A DNA stretch of 64,000 nt. It comes from an uncultured Bacteroides sp. Its GTDB lineage: Bacteria > Bacteroidota > Bacteroidia > Bacteroidales > Bacteroidaceae. The stretch spans positions 248,001-312,000 of the forward strand of contig NZ_OY762899.1 of assembly GCF_963666545.1 (NCBI RefSeq), in the 5' to 3' direction. Position numbers and translations under genes: made by a program. Of this stretch, positions 9,820-18,432 are shown one piece after another (the stretch's first letter is position 1; each line of letters begins with the position of its first letter). Below the pieces are notes generated by a model, which was given only the letters and a program-made list of their open reading frames with translations, searched no databases and was not told the origin of the DNA.

Positions 9820-9978
9820 ATGGCAAAGAAAACAGTAGCAAGCTTGCACGAAGGAACCAAAGAAGGGCGTTCTTATACTAAGGTTATCAAAATGGTGAAA
9901 TCTCCAAAAACAGGAGCTTATACCTTTGATGAACAAATGGTACCTAACGAAAAGGTTCAGGACTTTTTCAAAAAATAA
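9820..9978 (+). CDS. DUF4295 small basic protein, likely Bacteroidetes-specific ribosomal protein
   Basis: This 52-codon frame encodes MAKKTVASLHEGTKEGRSYT followed by a lysine-rich stretch ending VQDFFKK. It starts ten bases after rpmG. Its size, basic charge and fixed position after rpmB and rpmG match the DUF4295 family of Bacteroidetes. From memory, a Flavobacterium ribosome structure assigned a protein of this kind as a lineage-specific large-subunit component (bL38); I hold that identification with moderate certainty. A hairpin terminator 32 bases downstream ends the operon. Confidence 0.93.
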   Translation: MAKKTVASLHEGTKEGRSYTKVIKMVKSPKTGAYTFDEQMVPNEKVQDFFKK

Positions 9979-10009
9979 TAGTTACTATTTAATTAAATAA
10001 GTAATTATC

Positions 10010-10047
10010 AAAAAGTTCCCTCCATTCAACAATGGAGGGAACTTTTT
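10010..10047 (+). terminator. Rho-independent terminator after the L28-L33-DUF4295 operon
   Basis: A perfect 17-bp stem (10010-10026 pairing with 10031-10047) with a CAAC loop. The stem is GC-rich in its centre and ends in a T run, with matching A residues on the other side. Confidence 0.9.
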
Positions 10048-10129
10048 GTATAAACATGTTTCTCGAATGATAGACACATGGAATTGGATAATTTTTCATT
10101 TTTCATTTTTTACTTTTCAGTACTTATTA

Positions 10130-10137
10130 TATCTTTG
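10130..10137 (+). promoter_or_regulatory. Putative -7 box for ftsY-rimO
   Basis: TATCTTTG is an exact TAnnTTTG match, 33 bases before the ftsY ATG and downstream of the L28 operon terminator, so ftsY has its own promoter. Confidence 0.6.
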
Positions 10138-10169
10138 TAGCATAATGTATTACGCAAATAAATAGTATC

Positions 10170-11129
10170 ATGGGATTTTTAAATTTTTTCTCAAAAGAAA
10201 AGAAGGATACTTTAGATAAAGGCTTGTCCAAAACTAAAGAAACTGTTTTCGGTAAGATAGCTCGAGCTGTGGCAGGAAAGTCTAAAGTGGATGACGAGGT
10301 ACTTGATAATCTGGAAGAAATCCTTATTACTTCTGATGTGGGAGTGGAAACGACTCTAAAGATCATCAAACGGATAGAAAAAAGGGCCGCCACTGATAAA
10401 TATATAAATACACAAGAATTAAACCTGATTTTGCGGGAAGAAGTCGCTGCGCTATTGAGCGAAAATAATTCGGATGATGTAGATGACTTTGATGTACCTA
10501 CTGGAAAGAAACCCTATGTCATCATGGTTGTGGGGGTAAATGGGGTTGGTAAAACAACGACTATTGGCAAGTTGGCTTATCAGCTAAAGAAGGCCGGCAA
10601 ATCAGTTTATCTTGGTGCTGCGGACACCTTTCGCGCCGCTGCAGTTGAGCAACTGGTTATTTGGGGAGAAAGAGTGGGAGTACCTGTGATTAAACAAAAA
10701 ATGGGTGCGGATCCTGCATCTGTAGCTTATGACACTCTTAGTTCGGCCGTTTCAAACAATGCTGATGTGGTGATTATTGATACTGCCGGACGTTTGCATA
10801 ATAAAGTGGGGTTGATGAATGAATTGACCAAGATTAAAAATGTGATGAAAAAGGTTGTGGAAGATGCTCCCAATGAGGTACTCTTAGTGCTTGACGGATC
10901 TACCGGACAAAATGCTTTTGAACAAGCGAAGCAATTTACTTTGGCTACAGAAGTGACAGCAATGGCGATCACTAAACTGGATGGCACTGCAAAAGGAGGA
11001 GTAGTCATCGGCATTTCGGATCAGTTTAAAATTCCGGTGAGGTATATTGGTTTAGGGGAAGGAATAGAAGACTTACAGGTCTTCAGGAAGAAAGAATTTG
11101 TTGATTCGCTATTTGGAGGAAATGAATGA
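10170..11129 (+). CDS. ftsY: Signal recognition particle receptor FtsY
   Basis: SRP receptor GTPase that docks ribosome-SRP complexes at the inner membrane. The 319-residue protein has the NG domains only: a short amphipathic N-terminus (MGFLNFFSKEKKD), the helical N domain, then the GTPase motifs GVNGVGKTTT (about residue 122), DTFRAAAVEQL, DTAGR and TKLDGTAKGG. It lacks the long acidic A domain of E. coli FtsY, which is normal for this phylum. Its stop codon overlaps the rimO start (ATGA), indicating translational coupling. Confidence 0.97.
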   Translation: MGFLNFFSKEKKDTLDKGLSKTKETVFGKIARAVAGKSKVDDEVLDNLEEILITSDVGVETTLKIIKRIEKRAATDKYINTQELNLILREEVAALLSENNSDDVDDFDVPTGKKPYVIMVVGVNGVGKTTTIGKLAYQLKKAGKSVYLGAADTFRAAAVEQLVIWGERVGVPVIKQKMGADPASVAYDTLSSAVSNNADVVIIDTAGRLHNKVGLMNELTKIKNVMKKVVEDAPNEVLLVLDGSTGQNAFEQAKQFTLATEVTAMAITKLDGTAKGGVVIGISDQFKIPVRYIGLGEGIEDLQVFRKKEFVDSLFGGNE

Positions 11130-12424
11130 AAAGAAAAACGATTGATATAATTACTTTGGGTTGCTCAAAAAATCTGGTTGACTCAGAGCAACTAATGCGC
11201 CAACTTAAAGGATCCGGATATGATGTTACTCACGATTCGGAAACTCCCAAGGGTGATATAGCTGTTATTAATACATGCGGGTTCATTGGGGATGCAAAAG
11301 AAGAGTCTATTAATATGATTCTGGAATTTGCACAAGCAAAAGAGCAAGGAAGCTTAAAAAAACTTTTTGTGATGGGATGTCTATCTGAACGTTATCTTAA
11401 AGAACTTGCGACTGAAATTCCCCAAGTAGATAAATTTTATGGGAAGTTTAACTGGAAAGACTTACTGCATGATTTGGGTAAAGCATATCATGAAGAATAT
11501 AATATTGAGCGTACCTTAACGACTCCGAAGCATTATGCTTATTTAAAAATATCGGAAGGATGTGACAGAAAATGTTCATATTGTGCTATCCCGATTATTA
11601 CAGGACGGCACATTTCACTCCCAATGGAAAAAATATTGGAAGAAGTAAGGTTCCTTGTTTCTCAGGGAGTGAAGGAATTTCAGATTATTGCTCAAGAACT
11701 GACTTATTATGGTATTGATTTGTATAAGAAACAAATGATTGCTGAGCTAATTGAGAGAATCGCCGACGAACCCGGAGTAGAATGGATTCGCTTGCATTAT
11801 GCTTATCCTGCTCACTTTCCAACAGATTTGCTTCGCGTAATGAAGGAGCGTAATAATGTATGTAAATATCTGGATATTGCCTTGCAGCATATTAGTGACA
11901 ATATGCTGACTCGAATGAATCGTCATGTGACAAAAGAAGAAACATATCATCTCATAGAGCAATTTCGCAAAGAGGTTCCAGGTATTCATTTACGTACGAC
12001 TCTAATGGTTGGTCATCCGGGAGAAACCGATGAGGACTTTGAAGAATTAAAAGAATTCGTTCGTAAGGCTCGCTTTGACCGTATGGGAGCTTTTGCTTAT
12101 TCGGAAGAAGAGGGAACTTATTCAGCTGAAAACTATGAGGATTCAATTCCATACGAAGTAAAGCAAGCACGCCTTGATGAGTTGATGAACATCCAACAAG
12201 GTATTTCGTCTGAGCTGAGTGCATTGAAGATTGGACAAAAGATGAAAGTGATTATTGACCGGATTGAAGGGGATTATTATATTGGACGTACAGAGTTTGA
12301 TTCACCCGAAGTTGATCCAGAAGTCTTAATCAACTGTTCTGAAGGCACTTTATCAACCGGAAAATTTTATGAGGTTCAAATAGTCGATTCCGATGATTTT
12401 GACCTTTATGCAAAGATTATTTAA
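11126..12424 (+). CDS. rimO: Ribosomal protein uS12 methylthiotransferase RimO
   Basis: A radical-SAM enzyme that methylthiolates an aspartate of ribosomal protein S12. The N-terminal UPF0004 domain supplies three cysteines (Cys13 in LGCSKN, one in NTCGFIGDA and one in MGCLSERY) for the auxiliary iron-sulfur cluster. The radical-SAM CxxxCxxC motif is Cys146, Cys150 and Cys153 (CDRKCSYC). A TRAM domain forms the C-terminus. The length of 432 residues is typical. LGCSKNLVDSE favours RimO over MiaB. It overlaps ftsY by four bases. Confidence 0.97.
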   Translation: MKRKTIDIITLGCSKNLVDSEQLMRQLKGSGYDVTHDSETPKGDIAVINTCGFIGDAKEESINMILEFAQAKEQGSLKKLFVMGCLSERYLKELATEIPQVDKFYGKFNWKDLLHDLGKAYHEEYNIERTLTTPKHYAYLKISEGCDRKCSYCAIPIITGRHISLPMEKILEEVRFLVSQGVKEFQIIAQELTYYGIDLYKKQMIAELIERIADEPGVEWIRLHYAYPAHFPTDLLRVMKERNNVCKYLDIALQHISDNMLTRMNRHVTKEETYHLIEQFRKEVPGIHLRTTLMVGHPGETDEDFEELKEFVRKARFDRMGAFAYSEEEGTYSAENYEDSIPYEVKQARLDELMNIQQGISSELSALKIGQKMKVIIDRIEGDYYIGRTEFDSPEVDPEVLINCSEGTLSTGKFYEVQIVDSDDFDLYAKII

Positions 12425-12498
12425 ATATTTTCGAATATAATTTGCGTGTATAGTTAATAATTAGTAATATAGCGTCGCACTTCTAAAAGAATCAAATT

Positions 12499-12771
12499 TT
12501 GAATAATAAAGAATTTACTTCGGAATTGGCTAAAAGGCTCGGATGTACTATAAAAGAGACTTCCGATCAGATGTCTTCTTTCTTGTCTGACTTAACTCAG
12601 CACTTACAGGAAGGAAGTTCTTTGTCTATACAGGGATTTGGCTCTTTTGAAGTGAAAAAGAAAGCAGAACGTATATCGATAAATCCGACTACTAAACAAC
12701 GCATGCTTGTTCCTCCCAAACTTATTTTGACCTACAAACCCAGTATATCATTGAAAGATAAATTTAAATAA
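12499..12771 (+). CDS. HU-family DNA-binding protein (TTG start)
   Basis: The 90-residue product has the HU/IHF fold: two N-terminal helices, IQGFGSFEVKKKAER, then a beta-arm (NPTTKQRMLVPPKLILTYKPS). It should bind and bend DNA as a dimer. No ATG is available; TTG at 12499 gives MNNKEFTSEL, and an adjacent in-frame ATT at 12496 is the only near alternative. It lies 75 bases after rimO and 11 bases before a second, larger HU-family gene, so the two are probably co-transcribed and may form heterodimers. Confidence 0.88.
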   Translation: MNNKEFTSELAKRLGCTIKETSDQMSSFLSDLTQHLQEGSSLSIQGFGSFEVKKKAERISINPTTKQRMLVPPKLILTYKPSISLKDKFK

Positions 12772-12782
12772 GATTTTGCGCA

Positions 12783-14039
12783 ATGAATGAAAAACTGAAT
12801 ATGCAGAGCCTTATTGATCTTTTGGCAGAAAAACGGAGCATGAATAAGAAAGATGCTGAACTTTTTGTCAGAGAATTTTTTCTTTTGATTGAACAGGTAT
12901 TGGAGGATGATAAATATGTAAAGATTAAAGGACTGGGTACTTTTAAACTAATTGATGTAGAAAGTAGGGAAAGCATAAATGTAAATACGGGAGAGAGATT
13001 TGAAATTCAAGGTCATACAAAAATATCTTTTGTTCCTGAAGCCTCGTTACGTGATGCGGTTAATAAGCCGTTTGCTCATTTTGAAACAGTAATATTAAAT
13101 GATGATACTGTTCTGGAAGATACTCCAATAAATAGTTTGGAAGAAGATGTTGATGATAACAATGCCAAGTTATCAGATGACTCAGATCAATTGTCGAAAG
13201 TATTGGTTAGCAACGTTATAGAAACAGAAACCGCTACTTCCGAAAAAGTAGAACCAATGCTAGAAGTTGAAGAACAAGTGCAAGTAGATGAGAAAGCTGA
13301 AGCAGAAGTATATGAAAAGAGAGAAAACCCAGAGCAAGAAGAGGTGGAACCTGCTACATCTTTGGTAGAAAAGCACTTGTCTGTTGAAGATATCATAGCT
13401 TTGGAAATACGGAAAGCGGATGCAGAGTATCGGGAATCTGAAAAAAGTTCTTCGCCTAATATTGACTCTTTTGAAAAAAGTACAAAAAAAAGATCCCCGG
13501 TTTTTTATATTATAGGCACTGCTATTGCTATTGTTCTCTTATGTATTGGTTCTGTTTTCTATATGTACTACCCTGATCTGTTTGATGATTTATTTTCAAG
13601 CAATACACAAAAGATATCTACAGCACCTGTTTTAGATGCAAAAGTAAAGACGGTAATAGTGCCGGTTGATACTTTTAATACTAGCGTTTCAAGTAAGCAA
13701 AAATTAAATGTGCATAGAGATTCTATAAAAGAAACAATCGCTCTATTACCAAAAAAGACTCCTATAGAGACTAAGAAAGAGCCTATTAATAATAAGATGC
13801 ATAACTTGGCAAAACAGGAAGAGCCGGTTATCCCAGACTCAGTTAATTATGTAATAGTAGGAACTAAGGCAACATATACGGTACAGGAAGGTGAAACTTT
13901 AACCAAGGTTTCTTTGCGATTCTATGGAACAAAGAGCATGTGGCCATATATAGTAAAGCATAATCGTAATACGATTAAGGATCCCAATAAAGTTCCTTAT
14001 GGCACGATTCTTAAAATACCCGAATTAAAGAAGAAATGA
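12783..14039 (+). CDS. Membrane-anchored HU-LysM fusion protein
   Basis: This 418-residue protein combines three parts. Residues 1-95 are an HU-like DNA-binding domain (IKGLGTFKLIDVESRES, then FVPEASLRDAVN). Residues about 105-230 are an acidic, low-complexity linker rich in Glu and Val. Residues about 239-262 form one transmembrane helix (FYIIGTAIAIVLLCIGSVFY). After a second linker, residues about 364-413 form a LysM domain (TYTVQEGETLTKVSLRFYG ... NKVPYGTILKIPEL). The topology implies cytoplasmic DNA binding and periplasmic peptidoglycan binding, so it could tether the nucleoid to the cell wall; that function is inference. It follows the soluble HU gene by 11 bases and ends at a terminator. 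Confidence 0.9.
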   Translation: MNEKLNMQSLIDLLAEKRSMNKKDAELFVREFFLLIEQVLEDDKYVKIKGLGTFKLIDVESRESINVNTGERFEIQGHTKISFVPEASLRDAVNKPFAHFETVILNDDTVLEDTPINSLEEDVDDNNAKLSDDSDQLSKVLVSNVIETETATSEKVEPMLEVEEQVQVDEKAEAEVYEKRENPEQEEVEPATSLVEKHLSVEDIIALEIRKADAEYRESEKSSSPNIDSFEKSTKKRSPVFYIIGTAIAIVLLCIGSVFYMYYPDLFDDLFSSNTQKISTAPVLDAKVKTVIVPVDTFNTSVSSKQKLNVHRDSIKETIALLPKKTPIETKKEPINNKMHNLAKQEEPVIPDSVNYVIVGTKATYTVQEGETLTKVSLRFYGTKSMWPYIVKHNRNTIKDPNKVPYGTILKIPELKKK

Positions 14040-14057
14040 TTTCTTTCGTAGCTTTAA

Positions 14058-14106
14058 AAAGCCGATATGCCAATTTTTCTGGTTCTATCGGCTTTCTCTT
14101 TTTTCT
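14058..14106 (+). terminator. Rho-independent terminator after the HU pair
   Basis: AAAGCCGATA (14058-14067) pairs with TATCGGCTTT (14086-14095), followed by a CT/T-rich tract, 18 bases after the HU-LysM stop codon. Confidence 0.85.
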
Positions 14107-14229
14107 ATATTAAAAAAGAAAAGTGATCAAATGAAGCTGTTCTAAGTGCCGTCTTAAGTTATAAAAACGCTAAACCGTATTAAAGCAACTTAATCTAAAC
14201 GTTTAACATGGTTTTTTAATAAAAATTAG

Positions 14230-14260
14230 TTGTAATGGTTAATTATATACTGTACTTTTG
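14230..14260 (+). promoter_or_regulatory. Promoter of the moxR-bat operon
   Basis: TTG at 14230-14232 and the exact -7 match TACTTTTG at 14253-14260 are 20 bases apart, a good -33/-7 pair. A 47-base leader precedes moxR. Confidence 0.65.
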
Positions 14261-14307
14261 AAATCATTTTTATTAAGAAGACATTAAACAATAAAACAAT
14301 AGTATTT

Positions 14308-15303
14308 ATGGCTGAATCAATTGACATCCGCGAACTGAATGAGCGGATTGAAAGACAGAGTGCTTTCGTTACGAATCTTACAATGGGCATGGACCAAATT
14401 ATCGTAGGACAGAAACATTTGGTCGAATCATTGTTAATAGGGTTACTTTCTGACGGACATGTACTTCTGGAAGGTGTGCCAGGATTGGCTAAAACCCTAG
14501 CAATCAAAACCCTAGCTTCACTTATTGACGCAAAATATAGTCGTGTACAATTTACGCCAGACTTGCTACCTGCTGACGTTATAGGTACGATGGTTTACAG
14601 TCAGAAAGATGAAACGTTTCAAGTAAAAAAAGGACCTGTCTTTGCTAACTTTGTTCTTGCAGATGAAATAAACCGCGCTCCGGCTAAAGTCCAGAGTGCT
14701 TTGTTGGAGTCCATGCAGGAACGTCAGGTAACAATCGGTACTGAAACATTCAAATTGCCTCACCCTTTTTTGGTTCTAGCCACTCAAAATCCTATCGAAC
14801 AAGAAGGTACTTACCCGTTGCCTGAAGCTCAGGTAGACCGTTTCATGCTAAAAGTGGTCATTGATTATCCGAAAATGGAAGAGGAGAAATTAATTATCAG
14901 ACAGAATATTGGTGAGAATAAAATTGATGTAAAAGCAATCCTTAAAGCAGAAGAGGTTCTTGAAGCCCGCAAAGTAGTACGTCAAGTATATCTGGACGAG
15001 AAGATAGAGCGCTATATCGTCGATATTGTATTTGCCACTCGTTACCCGGAAAGATATGACTTAAAGGAATTGAAAGGTTTAATTGCTTTTGGAGGATCAC
15101 CGCGTGCTTCTATTAATCTAGCATTAGCTGCTCGTGCATATGCCTTTATCAAGCGTCGTGGCTATGTTATTCCGGAAGATATTCGTTCGGTGGCTCATGA
15201 TGTTCTTCGCCATCGCATTGGCTTGACTTATGAGGCTGAAGCAAGCAATGTGACGTCTGATGAAATTATAAGCAAAATTTTGAATAAGATTGAGGTGCCT
15301 TGA
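14308..15303 (+). CDS. MoxR-family AAA ATPase, first gene of the bat operon
   Basis: A 331-residue AAA+ ATPase of the MoxR/RavA class. The Walker A GVPGLAKT is at residues 56-63, Walker B VLADEIN at about 116-122, and NPIEQEGTYPLPEAQVDRF marks the sensor region typical of MoxR. MoxR ATPases act as chaperone-like partners for VWA-domain proteins, and here two VWA proteins and a DUF58 protein follow directly. It opens an eight-gene run (14308-22895) with short gaps, equivalent to the Bacteroides aerotolerance (bat) operon, and has its own promoter. Confidence 0.95.
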   Translation: MAESIDIRELNERIERQSAFVTNLTMGMDQIIVGQKHLVESLLIGLLSDGHVLLEGVPGLAKTLAIKTLASLIDAKYSRVQFTPDLLPADVIGTMVYSQKDETFQVKKGPVFANFVLADEINRAPAKVQSALLESMQERQVTIGTETFKLPHPFLVLATQNPIEQEGTYPLPEAQVDRFMLKVVIDYPKMEEEKLIIRQNIGENKIDVKAILKAEEVLEARKVVRQVYLDEKIERYIVDIVFATRYPERYDLKELKGLIAFGGSPRASINLALAARAYAFIKRRGYVIPEDIRSVAHDVLRHRIGLTYEAEASNVTSDEIISKILNKIEVP

Positions 15304-15383
15304 TGTTTTAATTGTTTGATATTTGAATAGCTTGATTGCTATACGATGGTTTAGCATTATGCTTAACAATTAAACAAAAAAAA

Positions 15384-16253
15384 ATGGAAACGACTGAATT
15401 ATTGAAGAAAGTCCGTCGGATAGAAATAAAGACGCGAGGATTATCAAATAACATTTTTGCAGGCCAATACCATTCTGCATTTAAAGGTAGAGGTATGGCT
15501 TTTTCCGAGGTACGTGAATATCAATTTGGAGATGATGTTCGTGACATAGATTGGAATGTAACAGCGCGCTTCAATAAACCATTTATAAAGGTTTTTGAAG
15601 AAGAGCGAGAATTGACAGTCATGTTAATGATTGATGTGTCTGGTAGTTTGGAATTTGGCACCATAAAACAACTCAAGAAAGATATGGTGACTGAAATTGC
15701 TGCCACTATTGCTTTTTCTGCTATTCAGAATAATGATAAAATTGGAGTGATCTTCTTTTCGGATAGAATAGAAAAATTCATACCTCCCAAAAAAGGTAGA
15801 AAGCATATATTATATATTATTCGCGAGCTGATTGATTTTCAAGCTCAAAGTCGCCGCACTAATATACGTTTAGGCATGGAGCATTTAACGAATGTAATGA
15901 AGAGACGATGCACTGCATTTGTTATATCCGATTTTATAGATCAGGAGAGTTTTCAGAATTCGATAACTATTGCTAATAGAAAACATGATATTGTTGCAAT
16001 ACAAGTATATGATAGGAGAGTAGCAGAGTTACCTGCGGTTGGATTAATGAAAGTCAAAGATGCAGAAACAGGACATGAGCAATGGATCGATACTTCATCT
16101 ACTTCTTTAAGAAAGACTCATCATGATTGGTGGCTAAACAAACAAGCCAATTTGAACGAAGTTTTCACTAAGAGCAATGTCGATTCTGTATCCGTGCGCA
16201 CTGACCAAGACTATGTAAGGGCATTATTAAACCTTTTTGCGAAACGAAAATAA
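15384..16253 (+). CDS. DUF58 (VWA-like) protein of the bat operon
   Basis: The 289-residue product carries the DUF58 signature: FSEVREYQFGDDVRDIDWN, then a VWA-like stretch with MLMIDVSGSLEFG, a DxSxS metal site. DUF58 proteins are standard partners of MoxR ATPases. The chosen start, METTELLKK at 15384, follows an A-rich tract; a TTG at 15336 would add 16 unlikely residues. It lies 80 bases after moxR and seven before the next gene. Confidence 0.93.
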   Translation: METTELLKKVRRIEIKTRGLSNNIFAGQYHSAFKGRGMAFSEVREYQFGDDVRDIDWNVTARFNKPFIKVFEEERELTVMLMIDVSGSLEFGTIKQLKKDMVTEIAATIAFSAIQNNDKIGVIFFSDRIEKFIPPKKGRKHILYIIRELIDFQAQSRRTNIRLGMEHLTNVMKRRCTAFVISDFIDQESFQNSITIANRKHDIVAIQVYDRRVAELPAVGLMKVKDAETGHEQWIDTSSTSLRKTHHDWWLNKQANLNEVFTKSNVDSVSVRTDQDYVRALLNLFAKRK

Positions 16254-16260
16254 TAGAACA

Positions 16261-17334
16261 ATGAGGAGAAATATATTTTTTATCGTATTTCTGTTTTGTG
16301 TATTAAGCAAAATTGTTGCACAATCAGTGACTGTAGAAGCCAAAATTGATTCTTTGCAAATTTTGATAGGAGAACAGGCTAAAATACAGTTGCAGGTTGC
16401 CATGGATGCCAAACAAAAAGCTGTTTTTCCTTTATTTTCAGATACCTTAGTTAAAGGTGTCGAAATTATTGAAACAGCTAAGCCGGACACTCAGTATTTA
16501 AATAATAGACAACGTTTACTGATTACACAAGAATATACAATTACCTCTTTCGATTCTGCTCTTTATTACCTTCCACCTTTTATGATAAAAGTGGATAATA
16601 AAACATATCAATCGAAAGCGCTGGCACTAAAGGTTTACTCTATGCCCGTAGACACATTGCATCCTGAACACTTTTTTGGGCAGAAACCATTAATGAAAGC
16701 GCCTTTTGAATGGGGGGATTGGTGGGGATTGATAGCATGTTCATTTCTATCATTGCCATTACTAGCTCTTCTTATTTATTTTATTATCAGGCTACGTGAT
16801 AATAAGCCAATCATTCGCAGAATCAAAATTGAGCCCAAACTTCCTCCTCATCAACAAGCGATGAAAGAAATTGAGCGTATTAAGGGTGAAAAGGTTTGGC
16901 AGAAGGGAAGATCTAAAGAATATTATACAGAGCTCACTGACACTATTCGCTCTTATATTAAAGATCGTTTTTATTTCAATGCATTGGAAATGACGTCTGA
17001 AGAGATTATTGAGCAATTGAATGAAATAAACAAAACTGAAGACATTAGTGATTTGAGATTGCTTTTTGAAACTGCCGACTTGGTAAAGTTTGCTAAGCAT
17101 AATCCGGAGATGAATGAGAATGATGCTAATCTTATTAATGCCATTGATTTTATAAACAGCACTAAAACTGCTGAAGATGAGAATGCAAAGCCCCAACCGA
17201 CAGAGATAACGGTTGTTGAAAAGAGATCTTTGCGTACCAAGATTTTATTAATTTGTGGCATTGTTGTTTTGTCTGTTAGCATTGTTGGCACATTTGTTTA
17301 TATTGCTATCCAGTTGTATGACCTTTTTGCCTAG
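16261..17334 (+). CDS. BatD/DUF4381-like membrane protein of the bat operon
   Basis: This 357-residue protein begins with a signal peptide (MRRNIFFIVFLFCVLSKIVAQ), followed by a periplasmic beta-rich region. One transmembrane helix lies near residues 155-177, then a cytoplasmic helical segment with many Glu and Lys residues, and a C-terminal transmembrane helix near 326-350. The order signal, beta domain, membrane, helical tail resembles the BatD protein further down the operon and the DUF4381 proteins of MoxR operons. ATG 16261 is preferred over 16237 because it places the signal peptide at the very N-terminus. Confidence 0.8.
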   Translation: MRRNIFFIVFLFCVLSKIVAQSVTVEAKIDSLQILIGEQAKIQLQVAMDAKQKAVFPLFSDTLVKGVEIIETAKPDTQYLNNRQRLLITQEYTITSFDSALYYLPPFMIKVDNKTYQSKALALKVYSMPVDTLHPEHFFGQKPLMKAPFEWGDWWGLIACSFLSLPLLALLIYFIIRLRDNKPIIRRIKIEPKLPPHQQAMKEIERIKGEKVWQKGRSKEYYTELTDTIRSYIKDRFYFNALEMTSEEIIEQLNEINKTEDISDLRLLFETADLVKFAKHNPEMNENDANLINAIDFINSTKTAEDENAKPQPTEITVVEKRSLRTKILLICGIVVLSVSIVGTFVYIAIQLYDLFA

Positions 17335-17378
17335 TACACAGAAAATTAGATTGTTAATGAGTTAAATCGTATATAGAA

Positions 17379-18362
17379 ATGATTTTTGCTAATATTGAAT
17401 ATTTATTTTTATTGTTGCTGCTTATACCTTATATAGTGTGGTATATACTAAAGCGAAAGAATAATGAAGCCGCTCTTCAAATTTCTGATGCTAGGGTATA
17501 TGCTCATACTCGCAAGAATTATAAGATATACTTATTACATGCTCCCTTCGTTTTGCGTATAATTTCTTTAATATTGATTATACTTGTTTTAGCAAGACCT
17601 CAAACGACCAATAATTGGCAGAGTAGTGAGGTAGAGGGAATTGATATTATGCTAGCCATTGATATATCAACAAGTATGTTGGCTGAAGATCTTAAACCAA
17701 ATAGATTAGAAGCAGCAAAAGATGTGGCTGCGGAATTTATCAATGGCCGTCCGAATGACAACATCGGCATTACTCTTTTTGCTGGTGAAAGCTTTACTCA
17801 ATGTCCACTTACCGTTGATCATGCTGTTTTACTTAATCTTTTTCAGAGTATAAAATGTGGAATTATAGAGGATGGAACAGCAGTAGGAATGGGTATTGCT
17901 AATGCTGTATCTAGACTAAAAGATAGTAAAGCTAAATCTAAGGTGATTATTCTTCTCACTGATGGAACTAATAATAAGGGAGATATATCTCCTCTTACAG
18001 CCGCTGATATAGCGAAGAGCTTTGGCATTAGAGTGTATACTATTGGAGTAGGAACTAACGGTATGGCTCCTTATCCCGTACCTGTGGGTGGAACAATACA
18101 ATATATAAATACCCCTGTCGAAATAGATGAGAAAACGCTATCTCAGATTGCAGGAACAACCGATGGCAATTATTTTCGTGCCACAAGTAATTCAAAGTTG
18201 AAAGAAGTTTATAGTGAGATTGATAAGTTGGAAAAAACAAAATTGAATGTTAAAGAATATAGCAAACGCAAAGAAGAGTATCAATGGTTTGCTCTTGCAG
18301 CATTTATATGTATACTCATAGAGGTTTTGTTGCGTAACTCGCTATTAAAAAAAATACCTTAA
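17379..18362 (+). CDS. batA: BatA, VWA-domain inner-membrane protein
   Basis: A 327-residue membrane-anchored VWA protein. Two transmembrane segments lie near residues 7-23 and 57-72, the VWA domain carries an intact MIDAS (Asp95, Ser97 and Ser99 in AIDISTS, plus LLTDGTNN), and a third hydrophobic segment lies near the C-terminus. bat genes were first described in Bacteroides fragilis as affecting aerotolerance; the molecular role remains unclear. It forms a paralogous pair with the next gene, 70 bases downstream. Confidence 0.93.
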   Translation: MIFANIEYLFLLLLLIPYIVWYILKRKNNEAALQISDARVYAHTRKNYKIYLLHAPFVLRIISLILIILVLARPQTTNNWQSSEVEGIDIMLAIDISTSMLAEDLKPNRLEAAKDVAAEFINGRPNDNIGITLFAGESFTQCPLTVDHAVLLNLFQSIKCGIIEDGTAVGMGIANAVSRLKDSKAKSKVIILLTDGTNNKGDISPLTAADIAKSFGIRVYTIGVGTNGMAPYPVPVGGTIQYINTPVEIDEKTLSQIAGTTDGNYFRATSNSKLKEVYSEIDKLEKTKLNVKEYSKRKEEYQWFALAAFICILIEVLLRNSLLKKIP

Positions 18363-18432
18363 TAGATGTGATCAGCTAATAACTTGATAATTAAATCAAA
18401 GTTGATGATAATCAATCATAAAATTAGAGAAG

